Source: Tuctoria greenei (Eukaryota; Streptophyta; Magnoliopsida; Poales; Poaceae). Taken from it: DNA of 64,000 nt. Position numbers and translations under genes: made by a program. Shown here piece by piece: positions 44,851 to 56,931 of the stretch; position 1 is the first letter of the stretch, and each line of letters starts with the position of its first letter. Under the pieces are notes generated by a model. That model was not told the origin of the DNA. It saw only the letters and a program-made list of their open reading frames with translations, and made no database searches. The stretch lies in assembly GCA_036927565.1 (NCBI GenBank), contig JAYESD010000002.1, forward strand, positions 140,065,167 through 140,129,166. The letters run 5' to 3'.

Positions 44851-47800
44851 AATTGGGTGCTGCCATGCGATGCGGCACCCAACAGCACACAGAAAAAGAT
44901 GCATCGTATTACATAAAACAACATAGTATTATACAAGCTTTGTCTTTTACAAATAATCCACATTTAAATACACTACAGCGGAAGCCTAAGCTCTCGACAC
45001 TCAAGCCTAAGCTATGCAAAAGTCATTCCGTTCATCCTGTGAACGGAATCACACTAGCAACACACAAATCACATCACGGCGGCGTGCAGGGTTCCCACTC
45101 GGCCGTGTAACCCGACGGGGGCAACGTCTCACCAGCGAACCTTTCATCAAATACGCCATCATCTGCAGCAAAAACTTAAAATAGCAACCGTGAGCACGAA
45201 GGCTCGGCGAGACTTAACCATTTCCACTAAACATGGAACTCTATATGCAGGATATACGTAAGATAGCACAACAGTTTGCAATAAAAGACTCGCCTAAGTG
45301 TTAGTCTTTACTTTCAGCTTTTAGCAGCAAATTAAGGCTTCATGAATCTGAAATTTAGTGAACAATGTGATATAAACATACAAGCACCAATACATGATTA
45401 TTCCATAAAGCATGATTTAATATTATTCAGCTCCAAGTAATTAACTACGTCACAACTCAGTGAACAAGTGATACTCAATAACGGCGAGGGACGGCGACTC
45501 CAATCGATATACACCAGCAGGAATACCCGAATAGCACGACACATACACCCATACTCGGAGTTGCGAAGGCACACTCCACTGATGTTGTATGTAGCAATCT
45601 TTCACTCGCTACCTACATGCCAAACCAGTCCCACCGCTACATGCAGGAGGCCCCCACACGGAGTACGACGTACCCGCTGGCAGGTTTACACCTTGCCGCT
45701 CAACCCGCACATATAAGGCGGTGGGGTTTGCCTTGACGCTAAGGTGGACAAGTTACATCGGTTTACTGGGTCCCATATATCATTCAAACTTGCTCAATAG
45801 GGCCGCACACGGATCGGTCCTTGACCGACACAGGCACAGCTGCAGCTCACTGGCCCCTATGTTTTGCTGCTCCTAATCCATGCCCGGTCTCATATTTAAC
45901 CAAATGGTGAATCTCTCACTCGACCAATACCGTGTGAACCCAATTCCTGAACTCGCGAGTAGATTCCAACTACTCGACTTCTACCGAAGAAACCATAACA
46001 TTAAGCATAGCATGGACACATCGAGGACTTAACCATATACCTTTCTATCATGGGTGTTCTGGTCATGCAAGTGGGATACTCCAAATGCACAATACATTGT
46101 AACCCATATAGTGTGATACAAATAAAATTTCGAAACACTGTTAAATGGAAACCAGGGCTTGTCTAGCTAATGGGAATAAATTTAGTCTCCGGATTGATGA
46201 CTTCTAGTGCCTCCGGGGTCTCCTCGAGCTCGGCAACTATTCAATATGCAAAGAATAATGCAAGTCAATCAATATTGGTATTATTGCATAGTTTAAGGAA
46301 AGAAAGTTAAGTATATTAAAGGATAGCCACTGGTTCTGTAAATTTTATAGTGGACATTAGGTGATATGAGTGAGGTTCTAGCAAAAATTAGGCTAAGTTC
46401 ATGGAAGTCTCTGTTGTATAAAATTCAATGTATATAAACCATTCCCAGAATTTTCATGGGAAATATGGAACTTTAACATGGCCAAAAGTTGGTGTTCTGT
46501 TTATAGGAGGTCAAGAGTCACTCAACAAAATTGGTTTCACAGTTTTCTAAGCAGTCTACTTTGATATATTGAATTTAGAAGTTTGGACAAATTGCTGAAA
46601 TGTTTCTAGACATTTTGGAATTTTTAGGTATATAGAGATGGGAAACAAAACTTGTCTATTCAAATTAACTCAACTAGACCTGAAATGTTTACTGGAATGA
46701 TGTGGACAAATTTGAGAATTTTTGAATGAATGGAGCACCAGTAATTAATTCCAAATACATTTTGATTCATGGAATTATTGAGGATAATTTATGGATTTTC
46801 ATACAGTTCCAAGTGCACCACTTGAAAGTACAGATCATCCTGGTTCCAACAAAAAAAAATTTGGAATTTTTGGACGAGTATTCTAGGAGATATTGAATTT
46901 TAAAGTTGGAGCAAAATCTGGAATTAAATTTAAATGGGAAAGTTTGAATAATCAAGGGGGCCCATGGGTTTAAAATCGTCTAATAGGTATAAAGCCACAC
47001 GGGGCCATAGAGTTAACGGACATAGCCACATGCGATTGCATAGCCGTAGCAGATCCAGGGCGCACGCATTAGGCTGACGGTCGGGCCCCACGGGCCTTCA
47101 TCAACCTCGCGCCTGGGGGCGCTCTGGCGGCGCCCAATGGCGGCACCTCGCCGGCGCCTCGCCGCAGCCTGACTTGGGGCAAGCCAGCCTGCCCGACATG
47201 CCGCCCCCACCTAAAAATTGATGGGGAAGTCTATGGTGAGGCACCCGACGGCGATTGGCGGCCGGAGATGGCGGTGCGACAGTGGTGGGCGGAGCTAGGG
47301 TTTTGGCCATGTCGGCCAGGCCCTACGGTGCTCTGTTTTGTACGGGAAGACCACCAAAATGCCCCTGAAAACATAGGGAACATGGGAGAGGCTGCTAAAA
47401 TGGTTCAAACTCGCTGGAATGGAGAGTCGGCGGTAGACCGACGGTGATAATTACGTCGGTTGGGGAAAACTCGGTTTTCTCAGGGTATAGTCGATAATTA
47501 GCTTTGGTTTTTCTTCGAGATGAAGCGTCTGGTCGTGTAGAACAATAAAGCTCACGTGCACAAGGAATAATCAAACGTAGAAAAGGAATTTCACGCGCAA
47601 CCTAGCTCTGCTCATAATTGAAGCTCGTTGGAAGAAAAGAAAATACAGGGGCTATGGTCCATGGCATGGGATGAAATTTTACGAGCACGTTCTACAGATA
47701 TTTGCGCACCTTTTTCCTTCATGGACCAAGGTGAGAAGAAGCTTGTATCGCCGGGTCGACGGTGATCAGAGAGGCAGCAAGCAGGGGAAATTTTCCGGCA

Positions 47801-48690
47801 GCCACGGTTTCGAGTTTAACAGCTTCGGGGGTGGCCTAGCTGCATAAGAAACTGATCATAAGGCTGCGCAAGATGTTGGCGAGTGAGGAGAGGCAAACAA
47901 AAGTGATCAACTCTGACTACCTTTGCTCCAATTCGGGTGGACAGAGAAGAAGTCGGGAGAGGAGCAGAAATGGCGCCGGAACTTCAATAGAGAAAGAGTG
48001 GTCAACTCAGGGATTTAGAGGGGGATAAGGAGGAGCCTTGGGAGTGCTTTATGCAGCTGTAGGCGAACTCAAGCAGGCAGGCAGCTCTGTGGCATTTGCA
48101 TGCCTTGAGGTGTCACCCTGGGATGAAAAGAACAGAGACTCTTACATTGACAGGTGGGTCCCACTTGCTGCTTATCCACACCTTCACTGGACATTAAATC
48201 CTACAACCTAAATCAGTCCAAAATTTGCTAGATATTTGTGGGGAGTCCAAATTGAGTTGGGAGACTTTAATTCTGAAATCAAATTGTTGATTTGACCAGG
48301 TTTCAACTGAATTCAAACTTGAATTTGAATTTGATATGAATTTAATGTAGCTATTAAATTAAATAGCAAACTTGCTTCAAAAATTAAGAAAGTTGGCAGG
48401 GAGTCTACTTGAAATATTTGGAATCCAATGGTTAACTCAAATCTTCAAGTTAACTTCATTTGAACAGTAGCTATCTTTATTTTTTTGAATTCCCTCATTT
48501 GGAGTTTGAATTTATTTGTTTTTCTCATTTCCTTTTTATTGCTTTTTATTTCTTTTTGAATTCATTTTTATTTATTTTCCATCGAAAGGGAAAGTGAAGG
48601 TCGAGGACGAAAAGAAGAAGAAGGGGAGTAGTCACACCGACTACTCCTGATATCTTTCTAACTACAATCGTCTTAACTCTAACAATAACC
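44851..48690. other. Long non-coding stretch, LTR/UTR-like, unclassified
   Basis: No coding potential is convincing. The mix (GC-rich block at 47010-47340, AT-rich tail at 48300-48560, GGTGGGTCCCACTTG at about 48151) resembles long LTR/UTR regions of grass Ty3/gypsy elements, but I cannot place both termini. A short hairpin GGAGTAGTCACACCGACTACTCC lies at 48626-48648, just before the copia 2 gag region. A palindromic GGGTGCTGCC/GGCACCC pair lies at 44855-44880. Confidence 0.45.
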
Positions 48691-48714
48691 ATTACTAATC
48701 TATTCCTCTGGGAA

Positions 48715-49693
48715 AAGCCCCAGACTTCGATGACAATGACTACTCAATGTGGAGGCAGAACATGAAAATGCACTTAATCTCACTCAATCCTAGTTTATGT
48801 CATATTATGTTTACAGGAATAGATATTCCGAACAACGATGAAGAGCTTACACCAAATCAAGAGCAAGCAATTTATCGGAATGCTCAAGCTGAGCAGTCAT
48901 TACATCCTCTCTAAGTCGGGACGAGTTCACCAAGGTGGATGGGCTCGAGATTGCAAAAGAAGTCTGGGACACTGCACTTGAAGGCGATCGTCATGTGCAA
49001 TAACCGAAGATTGAAATGATCGAAGGCGAATTGGGAAGATTCGCCATAGAAGAAGATGAGTCGCCACAAGACATGTACAACAGGTTAAAGGCGCTCATCA
49101 ACATGGTCCGAGCATACGGAAGCAAGAAGTGGAACGATCACAAGGTGGTGAAGCTCATCCTTAGAGCTTTCATGCCTTGCAACGTCCCCTTGTGCTCGAT
49201 GATTAGAGAAAGCCCCAGGTACAAGAAATTGATCCCCGATGAGCTGCTTGGGAAAATCATCAAGTTCGGGATGATGGAAAAGCGGGAAAAGCATGTCAAG
49301 GAGATTGCCGACCTCACCTCGGCAAAGAAGAAAGGGGACGCTTTGAAGTACACTTGCAAACCCTTGTCAAAAGAAGCTCGAGAAGCTCAGCAAGATGAGG
49401 ACAATGACGATGAGAGCAGCAACATAGGAGAGGAAGATATGATCCTATTGATGAAGAGATTCAAGAGAATGATGAAGAAAAGAAAAGGGGGTAAATCGAG
49501 TGAAGGAAAACACAAAGAAAAATCAAGACCAAAGTGGAGGCGGGCATGCTATAATTGTGGCGAATATGACCACTCTATAGTTGATTGCCCATACGAAGAA
49601 AACAAGAATAAAACAAAGGAAACAAAGCCTCAACCCAAGAAATTCTTCAAGAAGAAGAAGCAAGCTAGACAAGTGCACCTAGGAAAGGAGTGA
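48715..49693 (+). pseudogene. gag of copia 2
   Basis: Starts around GKAPDFDDNDYSMWRQNMKM (48715), with ELTPNQEQAIYRNAQAEQSL, then stops and shifts near 48915-49010. The open part from 49016 has MIEGELGRFAIEEDESPQDM, YNRLKALINMVRAYGSKKWN and PRYKKLIPDELLGKI, typical of maize Opie/Ji-type Sirevirus gag. A basic stretch precedes a CCHC zinc knuckle, CYNCGEYDHSIVDC (about 49549-49590), which would bind the RNA. A Lys-rich tail follows. Confidence 0.88.
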
Positions 49694-50820
49694 GACTCAA
49701 ACGATGAGTTCTCCTCCGAAAAGGAAGAGGAGATGCTAGCATAGCCATAGAGAAGACAATTAAGAAGTCCACCCTCTTCTCAACTCTCGGCGCATGGAAG
49801 GGCAACGACACTTGCCTCATGGCAAAGGAAGGTAAATGGAAGGTAACAACCAAATCCTCTTCCTTGCATTCCTATTCTAGTGATAGTGAAGTCGCTAGTG
49901 ATAATGAAGACATGCTCGTTGGCTTGGATAAGAAAACAGTTGCGAAAATGAAATTTCTACTTGATCAGCTTGTTGAGAAGTAGAAGTTGATCAACCGTCA
50001 AGAAGATATGATTATCTCCCAAAAGGAGGAATATCTTGAACTTGACAAGCTTCTCGAACTTGAAAAAGAGTGAGGCAAGTCACTTGAGCTTGAGTTAGCT
50101 TCAAGAAAGGAAGCTTTCTTGAAGTTAAGTGACTCAAATACTACCATCAAGGATGAACTTGCTAACCTATCCAAGGTTAAGAAGATCCTTGAGGTACAAG
50201 TTGAGTCACTCAAACATAGTGACCCCTCATCCTCTTCAAGCTCACCTTCTGAACCCCTTAAAATTGAAGCTACTATTACTTGTTCATGTGCTAAAATTGA
50301 CACTAGCTCGAAAGACAAGTCAACCTCTACCAAGGACAAGCATCCTTCTCAAAGTGGCATATTTGACAAGGAGAAGACCAAATATGCACGTAGTGCATAC
50401 TTGGTCACAATACCTTCTAATGTCAAATATGGCATTGGGTATTCTTATGGTGAAAAGCAATATGCTAGAAGCCATAAAAATATCAAGGAGAACATTGCCT
50501 TTGTGAAGGGAAACCCCTCTCAAGCTAGAAAGCCTAAAGTCAACACATACGAGTATCGGACTAGTCCGGTATCCGCACGGACAAGTTCGGTCCTCCGGAC
50601 AAGTCCGGTTTCCCGGACTAGTTCTGTTCATAAACAACAATAACTATTATTCAACACTTTCGATGCATCCTATGTTCTAATGAGAAGTAATTTTGGTAAA
50701 GTTTATGCTAATTATGTTGGGCCATGCCATGGGAACACCAAGTCTCATGTGTGGGTGCCCAAATCTCTTGTAACTAACCTCAAAGGACCCAATCAAGCTT
50801 GGGTACCTAAAACCAAGGCA
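49694..50820 (+). pseudogene. gag-protease linker region of copia 2
   Basis: Stop-broken continuation of the polyprotein. A predicted coiled-coil part (EYLELDKLLELEKE, LANLSKVKKILEVQVESL) is followed by RTSPV/RTSSV peptide repeats encoded at 50556-50634, and by FDASYVLMRSNFGKVYANYV and KGPNQAWVPKTKA just before the protease. The last motif is a regular landmark in Sirevirus polyproteins. Confidence 0.75.
50556..50634. repeat. CCGGAC/GTCCGG-type short palindromic repeats in copia 2
   Basis: CGGACTAGTCCGGT, TCCGGACAAGTCCGG and CCCGGACTAG lie close together. Sireviruses are known for repeated short CCGGAC-type palindromes in their non-coding parts; here they are inside coding sequence. Confidence 0.8.
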
Positions 50821-50834
50821 TGATTTGTTTTTCT

Positions 50835-51797
50835 AGGCCTATTCCTCCGGTGGATCGAAATGGGTGCTGGACAGTGGATGCACCAACCATATGACCGGAG
50901 AAAGAATGATGTTCATTGAGTACAAAGAGAATGAGGATCCAAGCGAGGGCATCTATTTTGGAGACAATAGTCAGGGAAATGTGCTCAGTACCGGTAAAAT
51001 TTCTATATCGTCTCAACATACTCTTTCTTATGTGTAACATGCCGATACCTTAGATTATAAACTACCATCCATATCTCAATTAAGTGACAAAGGTTATAAT
51101 CGCTTGTTCACTAATGAGGGTGTGACCGTCTCTAGAAGGGGTGATGGTTCCATTGCATTCAAGGGTGTGTTAAAGGGAAAGCTTTACCTTGTTGACTTCA
51201 ACAAAAATAAAGCCGAACTTGACACATGCTTGATTGCAAAGACCAACATGGGTTGGTTGTGGCATAGACGGCTAGCGCATGTTGGTATGAGGAATATTCA
51301 AAAACTCCTCAAGGGCGATCACATCCGAGATTTGAAGGATGTTGTTTTTGAGAAAGACATGCCTTGTAGCGCGTGCCAAGCCGGGAGGCAAGTTGGAGCA
51401 TCTCATCCCGCGAAGAACTTCATGACTACAACAAGACTGCTCGAGCTACTTCACATGGACCTTTTCAGTCCAATTTCTTACATAAGCATCGGCGGTAACA
51501 AATATGGCTTAGTAATTGGTTATGACTTTTCGCGCTTCAGTTGAGTTTTCTTTTTGCATGATAAGACAAAAACTAAAGGAACCCTCAAGAAGTTTCTCAA
51601 GCATGCCCAAAATGAGTTCTCATTGAAGGTCAAGAACATACGAAGCGACAACGGCACGGAGTTCAAGAACACTCAAGTTGAGGAGTACGTAGACGAAGAA
51701 GGCATAAAGCATGAATTTTCAGCACCTTATTCCCCTCAACAAAACGGATTGCCGAAAGGAAGAACTGAACCCTCATAAAGATGGCGAGAACCCTCGA
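50835..51797 (+). pseudogene. Protease and truncated integrase of copia 2
   Basis: Protease: AYSSGGSKWVLDSGCTNHMT (about 50835-50895), with catalytic Asp-Ser-Gly. Stops follow near 51035. Integrase: GWLWHRRLAHVGMRNIQKLL and CSACQAGRQVGASH form the zinc module, HMDLF holds the first catalytic Asp, a TGA follows DFSRFS, then IRSDNGTEFKN holds the second Asp. Near 51740-51795 a shifted frame gives AERKN*TLIKMARTLD, where the catalytic Glu lies. The reading ends at 51797 against the CACTA fragment. Confidence 0.86.
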
Positions 51798-51798
51798 T

Positions 51799-53970
51799 TT
51801 TCCATCTTTGATGTAATCAGCGCAACCCTCAATCACTTCTTCAGTGGTGTATCCTTCCATAATTGAACCTTCTGGGTGAGCACAGTTCCGCACATAACCT
51901 TTTAATACTCCTATATATCTCTCCAACAAAAACATATGATGTAAATATAGTGGCCCCAATGTTTTTATCTGATCAATAAGATGTATGATTAGGTGTACTT
52001 GCATATCGAAAAAGGATGGTGGGAAACACATCTCAAGCTTGCACATTGTCTCGATGATGTATGTTTTCAGATAGACTAAATCTTCACGTGCTATCACCTT
52101 TTGCGATACTGCATTGAAGAAGTAACACAAACGTGTGATGACAACTTTTATATGCTCAGGTTTGATGACTCTTATTGCAATGGCAAGGAAAACTGTCATC
52201 ATCATGTGAGAGTCGTGAGAATTATAACCGAATAAAGACAAGTATTTCATCAAGACTAGTTTGCGAATATTGGATGAGAAACTCGTGGGCACTTTGATCC
52301 CACGCAAGCATTCACAAATTGCTTTTTTTTTCTCTTCTAGCGTCAAGTTGTAGCTGGCTGGGGAAGGTAATGCTTCCCATTTGCCTTTTCTACTGGATGA
52401 AGCTCTGGTCTCAAATCAAGATTTACTAGGTCCATATGTGAATTTAATCCATCCTTTGTTTTCCTCGGCATGTCCAGCAAGGTCGCAATGGTGCTGTCAA
52501 ATACATCCTTTGTAACGTGCATCAAATCAGTACTATGGCAAAATTCCAGATTCTTCCAATATGAAAGATACTTGAAAAAATTGATTGTTTCTTGAAATCC
52601 ATGTCAGTTGTATCATCCGAAGATATACTTTTCTTTCTCTTAATTCCTTTACTATTTTTGCCCTTACCGAAAGCAATACGAATGTTCCTGACCATTTCAA
52701 ACACAAGTTTTCCACTGTAAGGTTTTGGTGCGGTATCTTTTTTGATTTTGTTATCACATTGTTCTTTCATCTTCCTATACTTGTGTGTATCTGTCAAGAA
52801 CTGTCAGTGTCTCGTGTACACCGTCTTTCTGAATGAAGTGAGGTATAGAAATCCAGTTCTATCCATGCACCTAACACAACCTTTCTTTCCTTTCATTTGT
52901 CCCGATAATGTAAACAGTCCAGGATAATCATGCACAGTAATGAATATCATTGCTCTTAGCGTGAAATACTCCGTATTGTACTCATCCCATGTACGTACCC
53001 CTTCATTCCACAATTTCGCCATATCTTCCATTAAAGGTTCCAACAACACGTCAATTTTGATGCCAGGTTGTTTCGGACCTTGGATAAGGACAGATAACAA
53101 GATATATTTCCTTTTGTGACACAACCACGCCGGTAGGTTGTACACTGTTAAGACCACGGGACATGTGCTGTGTATGCTCCTTTTTTTACCAAACGGATTC
53201 ATTCCGTCTGTACCCAAGGCACACCTCACATTTCTGATTTCCTTCGCGAATTCTAGATACTGAATAACAAAATTTTTCCCCTGCGTTGCATCATCAGGGT
53301 GTCGTATATGTTTTTCATTCTTCTTGCATTGCTCGGAATGCCAATGCATAAGTTCAGCCTCCCAAGGGTTTGAGAACAAACGCTTCAAGCGATCAATTAC
53401 CGGAAGGTACCACATCACCAAGGCAAGAATTTTTCTCTTATTCCTCCCGTCTGCATCGCCAGAAGTATCGTCATCGTCACCTTCAGGACCAATAATAAAC
53501 TTCTTATTCTTCTGAGTCTTTTTTATGTTGGTAACATACTGGTGATTGTAGTCCTTCTTATATCTACTGACACCACAAATGGGGCATATAGTTGCGAGCT
53601 CATGCTCTTTGCAATACAGAATACAATGGTTCACACAAGCGTGTATTTTTGTCACACCTAGTGCCATCGGGCAAAGAAGTTTCTTCGCTTTATAAGTGCT
53701 TCTGGGCAGTTTATTTGGATTTGGAAGAATTTTTGCCAGAAGATTCAAAAGATCAGAGAAACTACAATCGGACCATCCGTGCGTAGCTTTCAACTTTAGT
53801 AGTTCTAAGAATGCACGCAATGTAGTAAACTCTTTATCACAACCGTTTGATTCATCATATAAAAGGTCCGTCGCCGCATTCCGCAATGTCTTCATTTTAC
53901 TTAAACCTTTGCTTGCTCCCATAGAAGTCAATACATATGGTTCAATGTGACACAACATCTCCTCAAAATC
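51799..53970 (-). pseudogene. TNP2-type CACTA transposase fragment (Transposase_21 and DUF4218)
   Basis: Read from 53970 leftwards: HIEPYVLTSMGASKGLSKMK, GWSDCSFSDLLNLLAKILPN, KIHACVNHCILYCKEHELAT with CPICGVSRYKKD (zinc-finger-like), YLPVIDRLKRLFSNPWEAEL, then the core ALGTDGMNPFGKKRSIHSTC and IKIDVLLEPLMEDM, ITVHDYPGLFTLSGQMKGKK. A stop and short frame breaks follow, then DLMHVTKDVFDSTIATLLDM, and DUF4218 (SLFGYNSHDSHMMMTVFLAI, HPEGSIMEGYTTEEVIEGCA), ending at the copia 2 junction. TNP2 is the catalytic CACTA transposase; the acidic residues of the core are visible but the gene is broken at about 52350, 52525 and 52800. Its N-terminal end continues beyond the copia 3 insertion and the window. 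Confidence 0.9.
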
Positions 53971-55880
53971 TGTAGGATCGAAGAGTACGTGAAAAGCTAC
54001 CAGAGGGGGGGTGAATGGTAGATTTAAAAGTCTTACGCAGCGGAAACAATAAAACCCCAAACACTTTCGGCAGAAAACGATTTATTACAGAAATCGTGTG
54101 TGAGACTAATATAAACGTGTTTCACCGTGACAAAAGTGATAGATATCAAAGAGAATAAAGTCACGAAGACAACACAAAAAGAACCACTCAAATCCGACGA
54201 GAAAACCTCAAGTTATGATCGAAAGATCAAACAATGGTCAATCTGTCCTACCCGAGAAAAACAGTTCTGGAACGCTGCAAAGAACCTCGTGTAGATCAGA
54301 AACCACAAATCCAATGACCTTGACATTTTGATATATGATAGATAATCAAGTTGTGAAGACAACCCAAAAAGAATCACGTCAATTGGATCTGTAAAACTCG
54401 AGTTATGATAAAACCACCGACGAAAGGTAGTGCTGTCCAGAAACTCGACGAGTAAAACTTGTCTGGAACAAGTCGGACGAACAAGGCACAAAAGTTCCTT
54501 CAAACTACAAATTTTATTCAATAGAACACAAGAGGAACAGCCCCAAAGTCGTCTACCACGAGCTCTGGGCTCCCTTGCTTATATAACCAGCCCTTAGGCC
54601 AACCCAATATCAACTAGGACTCCAATCCTACTTAGATCACGAATCATAACTTTCCATAACTGCTCAAGATTCTTCTATACGCAGATAGAAGCAATCTTAA
54701 GACTTCCAAACACATTAGAAACGTATCCCACATTCCTAAACAACTCAAATTCGTGACACACACGAAATCCTAACATAACCAACTTGATACTTTCCATACG
54801 GAGCCATAACCGACTCCGCCGCAGCCAAAGTCATCAACCGGTACGATCCGATCCTTCCAACCAGATCTTCCCATCCATAAACCATCTTCGGAACCATGTT
54901 GCCACATCATGCACCACATGCATACGTGCAAACACCTTCCTTCGACGTCCAGTAACCTTCATATGCACCGCCCTTGATTCAATCATCCTGCGCGACCTCC
55001 TGATCAGCTCAACCACAATTCCTCCTGAATTTGGTTGTTGGAACCTCATCTCCTCCCTGAGACTAGTCCAATGGATCCCGTCACCAGCCATGACTTGAAC
55101 TCAAGCAACACCTGCACATGAATAAACAACCAATCCATACGAGCCCAAGTCCTCGACTTGACTCAAGTTAGTTTCGAACACAACACCCTATGTGAGAACC
55201 TCACATAAGCATGTTGCAAAACCACAGTAACACGATATCATCCATATCAACCAAAACGCACCAAAAACTTAGTAAAAGAATACTAAGCAAACTTTCCAAC
55301 AATGTAAAGCAAGTACGAAACATTGCAAATGAAAAGCAGAAGCACTGCAGTCAAGTTCCGGACCTTGCCAGAGCAACCCGGAGCTTGAGCCGGAGCTAAC
55401 AAAAGCTAGTAGAACCTAGCGCCGGAGCTTACCAAAACTAGAACAATGAAGCACCTGCCGGAGCTTACCAAAACTAGTGGATCCTAGCACCGGAGCTTAC
55501 CAAAAACTAGTCAAAACTAGTCAACCCAAAACCGGAGATAGACAAAGTACGTCGGGGCTTAGCAAAAGCATTCCGGAGCTATCAAATATATGTCAGAGCT
55601 ATCAAAGACATGCCGGAGCTAACAAAGTCATGCCGGAGCTAAAGATAAAGCTCACCGGAGCTGACCAAAGCTAGTCGGACCTTACCAAGAAGCCGGACCT
55701 AGCATCTAACGTAACTGGAGCTACCCAAAACAAGCCGGACCTACCATCGGACCTTGCTGTAGCTCAAAGCTAGAGTCGGACCTTGATAAAAAGGTGTTTT
55801 GGTGATATTTAAAACTTTTTATCATCAAAGCCAAGTGTATTCACTACAAGCCAATGTATTCAGCACACATAGGTCTTACA
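53971..55880 (-). repeat. 3' LTR of copia element 3
   Basis: 1910 bp. Left border TGTAGGATCGAAGAG, right border AGGTCTTACA next to the polypurine tract. Contains a repeated CCGGAGCT motif cluster at about 55370-55770. Short open frames within it (for example 54834-55091 minus, repeated at 63384-63641) are LTR sequence, not genes. Confidence 0.95.
55370..55790. repeat. CCGGAGCT-type motif cluster in the copia 3 LTR
   Basis: At least fifteen variants of CCGGAGCTTACCAAAACTAG, GCCGGAGCTAACAAAG and CCGGACCTT lie at spacings of about 25-45 bases. The start of the same cluster is visible in the other LTR from about 63905. Confidence 0.9.
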
Positions 55881-56931
55881 ATCTCCCCCTTGATGAATGC
55901 ATTGGCAACACCATTTAAAATCCAAACATTGGCTTATTCACATAAAAGTTTTGAAGACAATTTCTCCCCCTTTGTAAATCAAAAGTAAAATGAGAAGAAA
56001 ATCCAAAAAAAGATATCCCATATTATCTCATCCCCTTTATTATCTCTCCTTATGCACATATTCTCTTTCTTTTCATGCTTATCTCTCCCCCTTTGACAAT
56101 GTATTCAGCAAGTCATGAGCATGTAAACAAATTATCTCTCCCTCTTTAGTTGTTATGAGCATATTATAACATATTCATATAAACAAAGCTCGTCCAAGTC
56201 ATACTATCAAGTACTTTACATTATCACATCAATGAAATACATAAAGTAGTGTAAGCCATGCTAGAGATCATATGTAATTTTCAATTTAAGCAAGTCATGA
56301 TCTCACAAACTTAACTATTTCAAAACTTGAAAGCATGACACTAGTTGCTGCATTTTATTATTTTTCAAAGCATAAATTTTAGATCATATGATATTTGCAA
56401 GAGATTATATGCGCATCTGCCTTATTCTAACCAACCAATCCAAGCCTATGTCATTTGACAACAAGAAGCTTAAGGACATGGTTTTAGTCATACACAACTT
56501 CTTCCAAGTTCATATCTAAGTGCAATGACAAGCCATCTCAAAAGAAGAAGTGTGATGCATGCATATTCTCTTGATCTTTTCTCAATTTATATTTGTTCAT
56601 AAAAAATCAACATGTGAGTTGATTACTTGATGAATTCTTTATGATTAAAAGCACTTGTGAACATGTAACAAGTTCAAAACAGCAAGAAAGTTCGACCATG
56701 AACAGTTTTAGTGTAAGTAATTATTCCAATTACTAGACATGGCAAAAACTACAAAATGTATAACACGAGTAATGTAGTAAGAACTTTCAACATGTAAAAA
56801 GATTCACAAAGTTGTATATGTATGAAATACTATGCTCATATTATTTTAATTTCAGATTCACACATAGACTTCCCAAGTTTCAAAAACTCCCCCTCAATTT
56901 AAGCCATGAGGATGCATAACCCCTATTTCAC
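55881..56931 (-). other. 3' untranslated region of copia 3 with several polypurine tracts
   Basis: On the minus strand, AAGGGGGAGA-type tracts occur next to the LTR (55881-55890) and again near 55963-55971, 56085-56093, 56145-56152 and 56886-56894. Multiple PPT copies are a known Sirevirus trait. Apart from these, AT-rich sequence without a gene. Confidence 0.8.

Larger units (their letters stand above)
48700..51797 (+). mobile_element. Copia element 2: truncated Sirevirus-type fragment
   Basis: Contains gag, the gag-protease linker, protease and the first two thirds of integrase, then stops abruptly in the integrase core at about 51797 where a CACTA fragment starts. No LTR, PBS, RT or RNase H is visible. 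Several in-frame stops are present. Confidence 0.85.

Noticed and set aside
48626..48660. Possible Helitron 3' end: hairpin GGAGTAGT..ACTACTCC followed by CTAA
   Set aside because: The base after CTAA is C and not the T expected at a Helitron insertion site, and no TC 5' end or Rep/helicase sequence is visible.
52585..53950. Plus-strand frames opposite the TNP2 fragment
   Set aside because: Shadows of the minus-strand transposase, which carries recognisable Transposase_21 and DUF4218 motifs.
54834..55091. 85-codon minus frame repeated at 63384-63641
   Set aside because: Identical positions in the two LTRs of copia 3; repetition comes from the LTRs and not from conserved coding.
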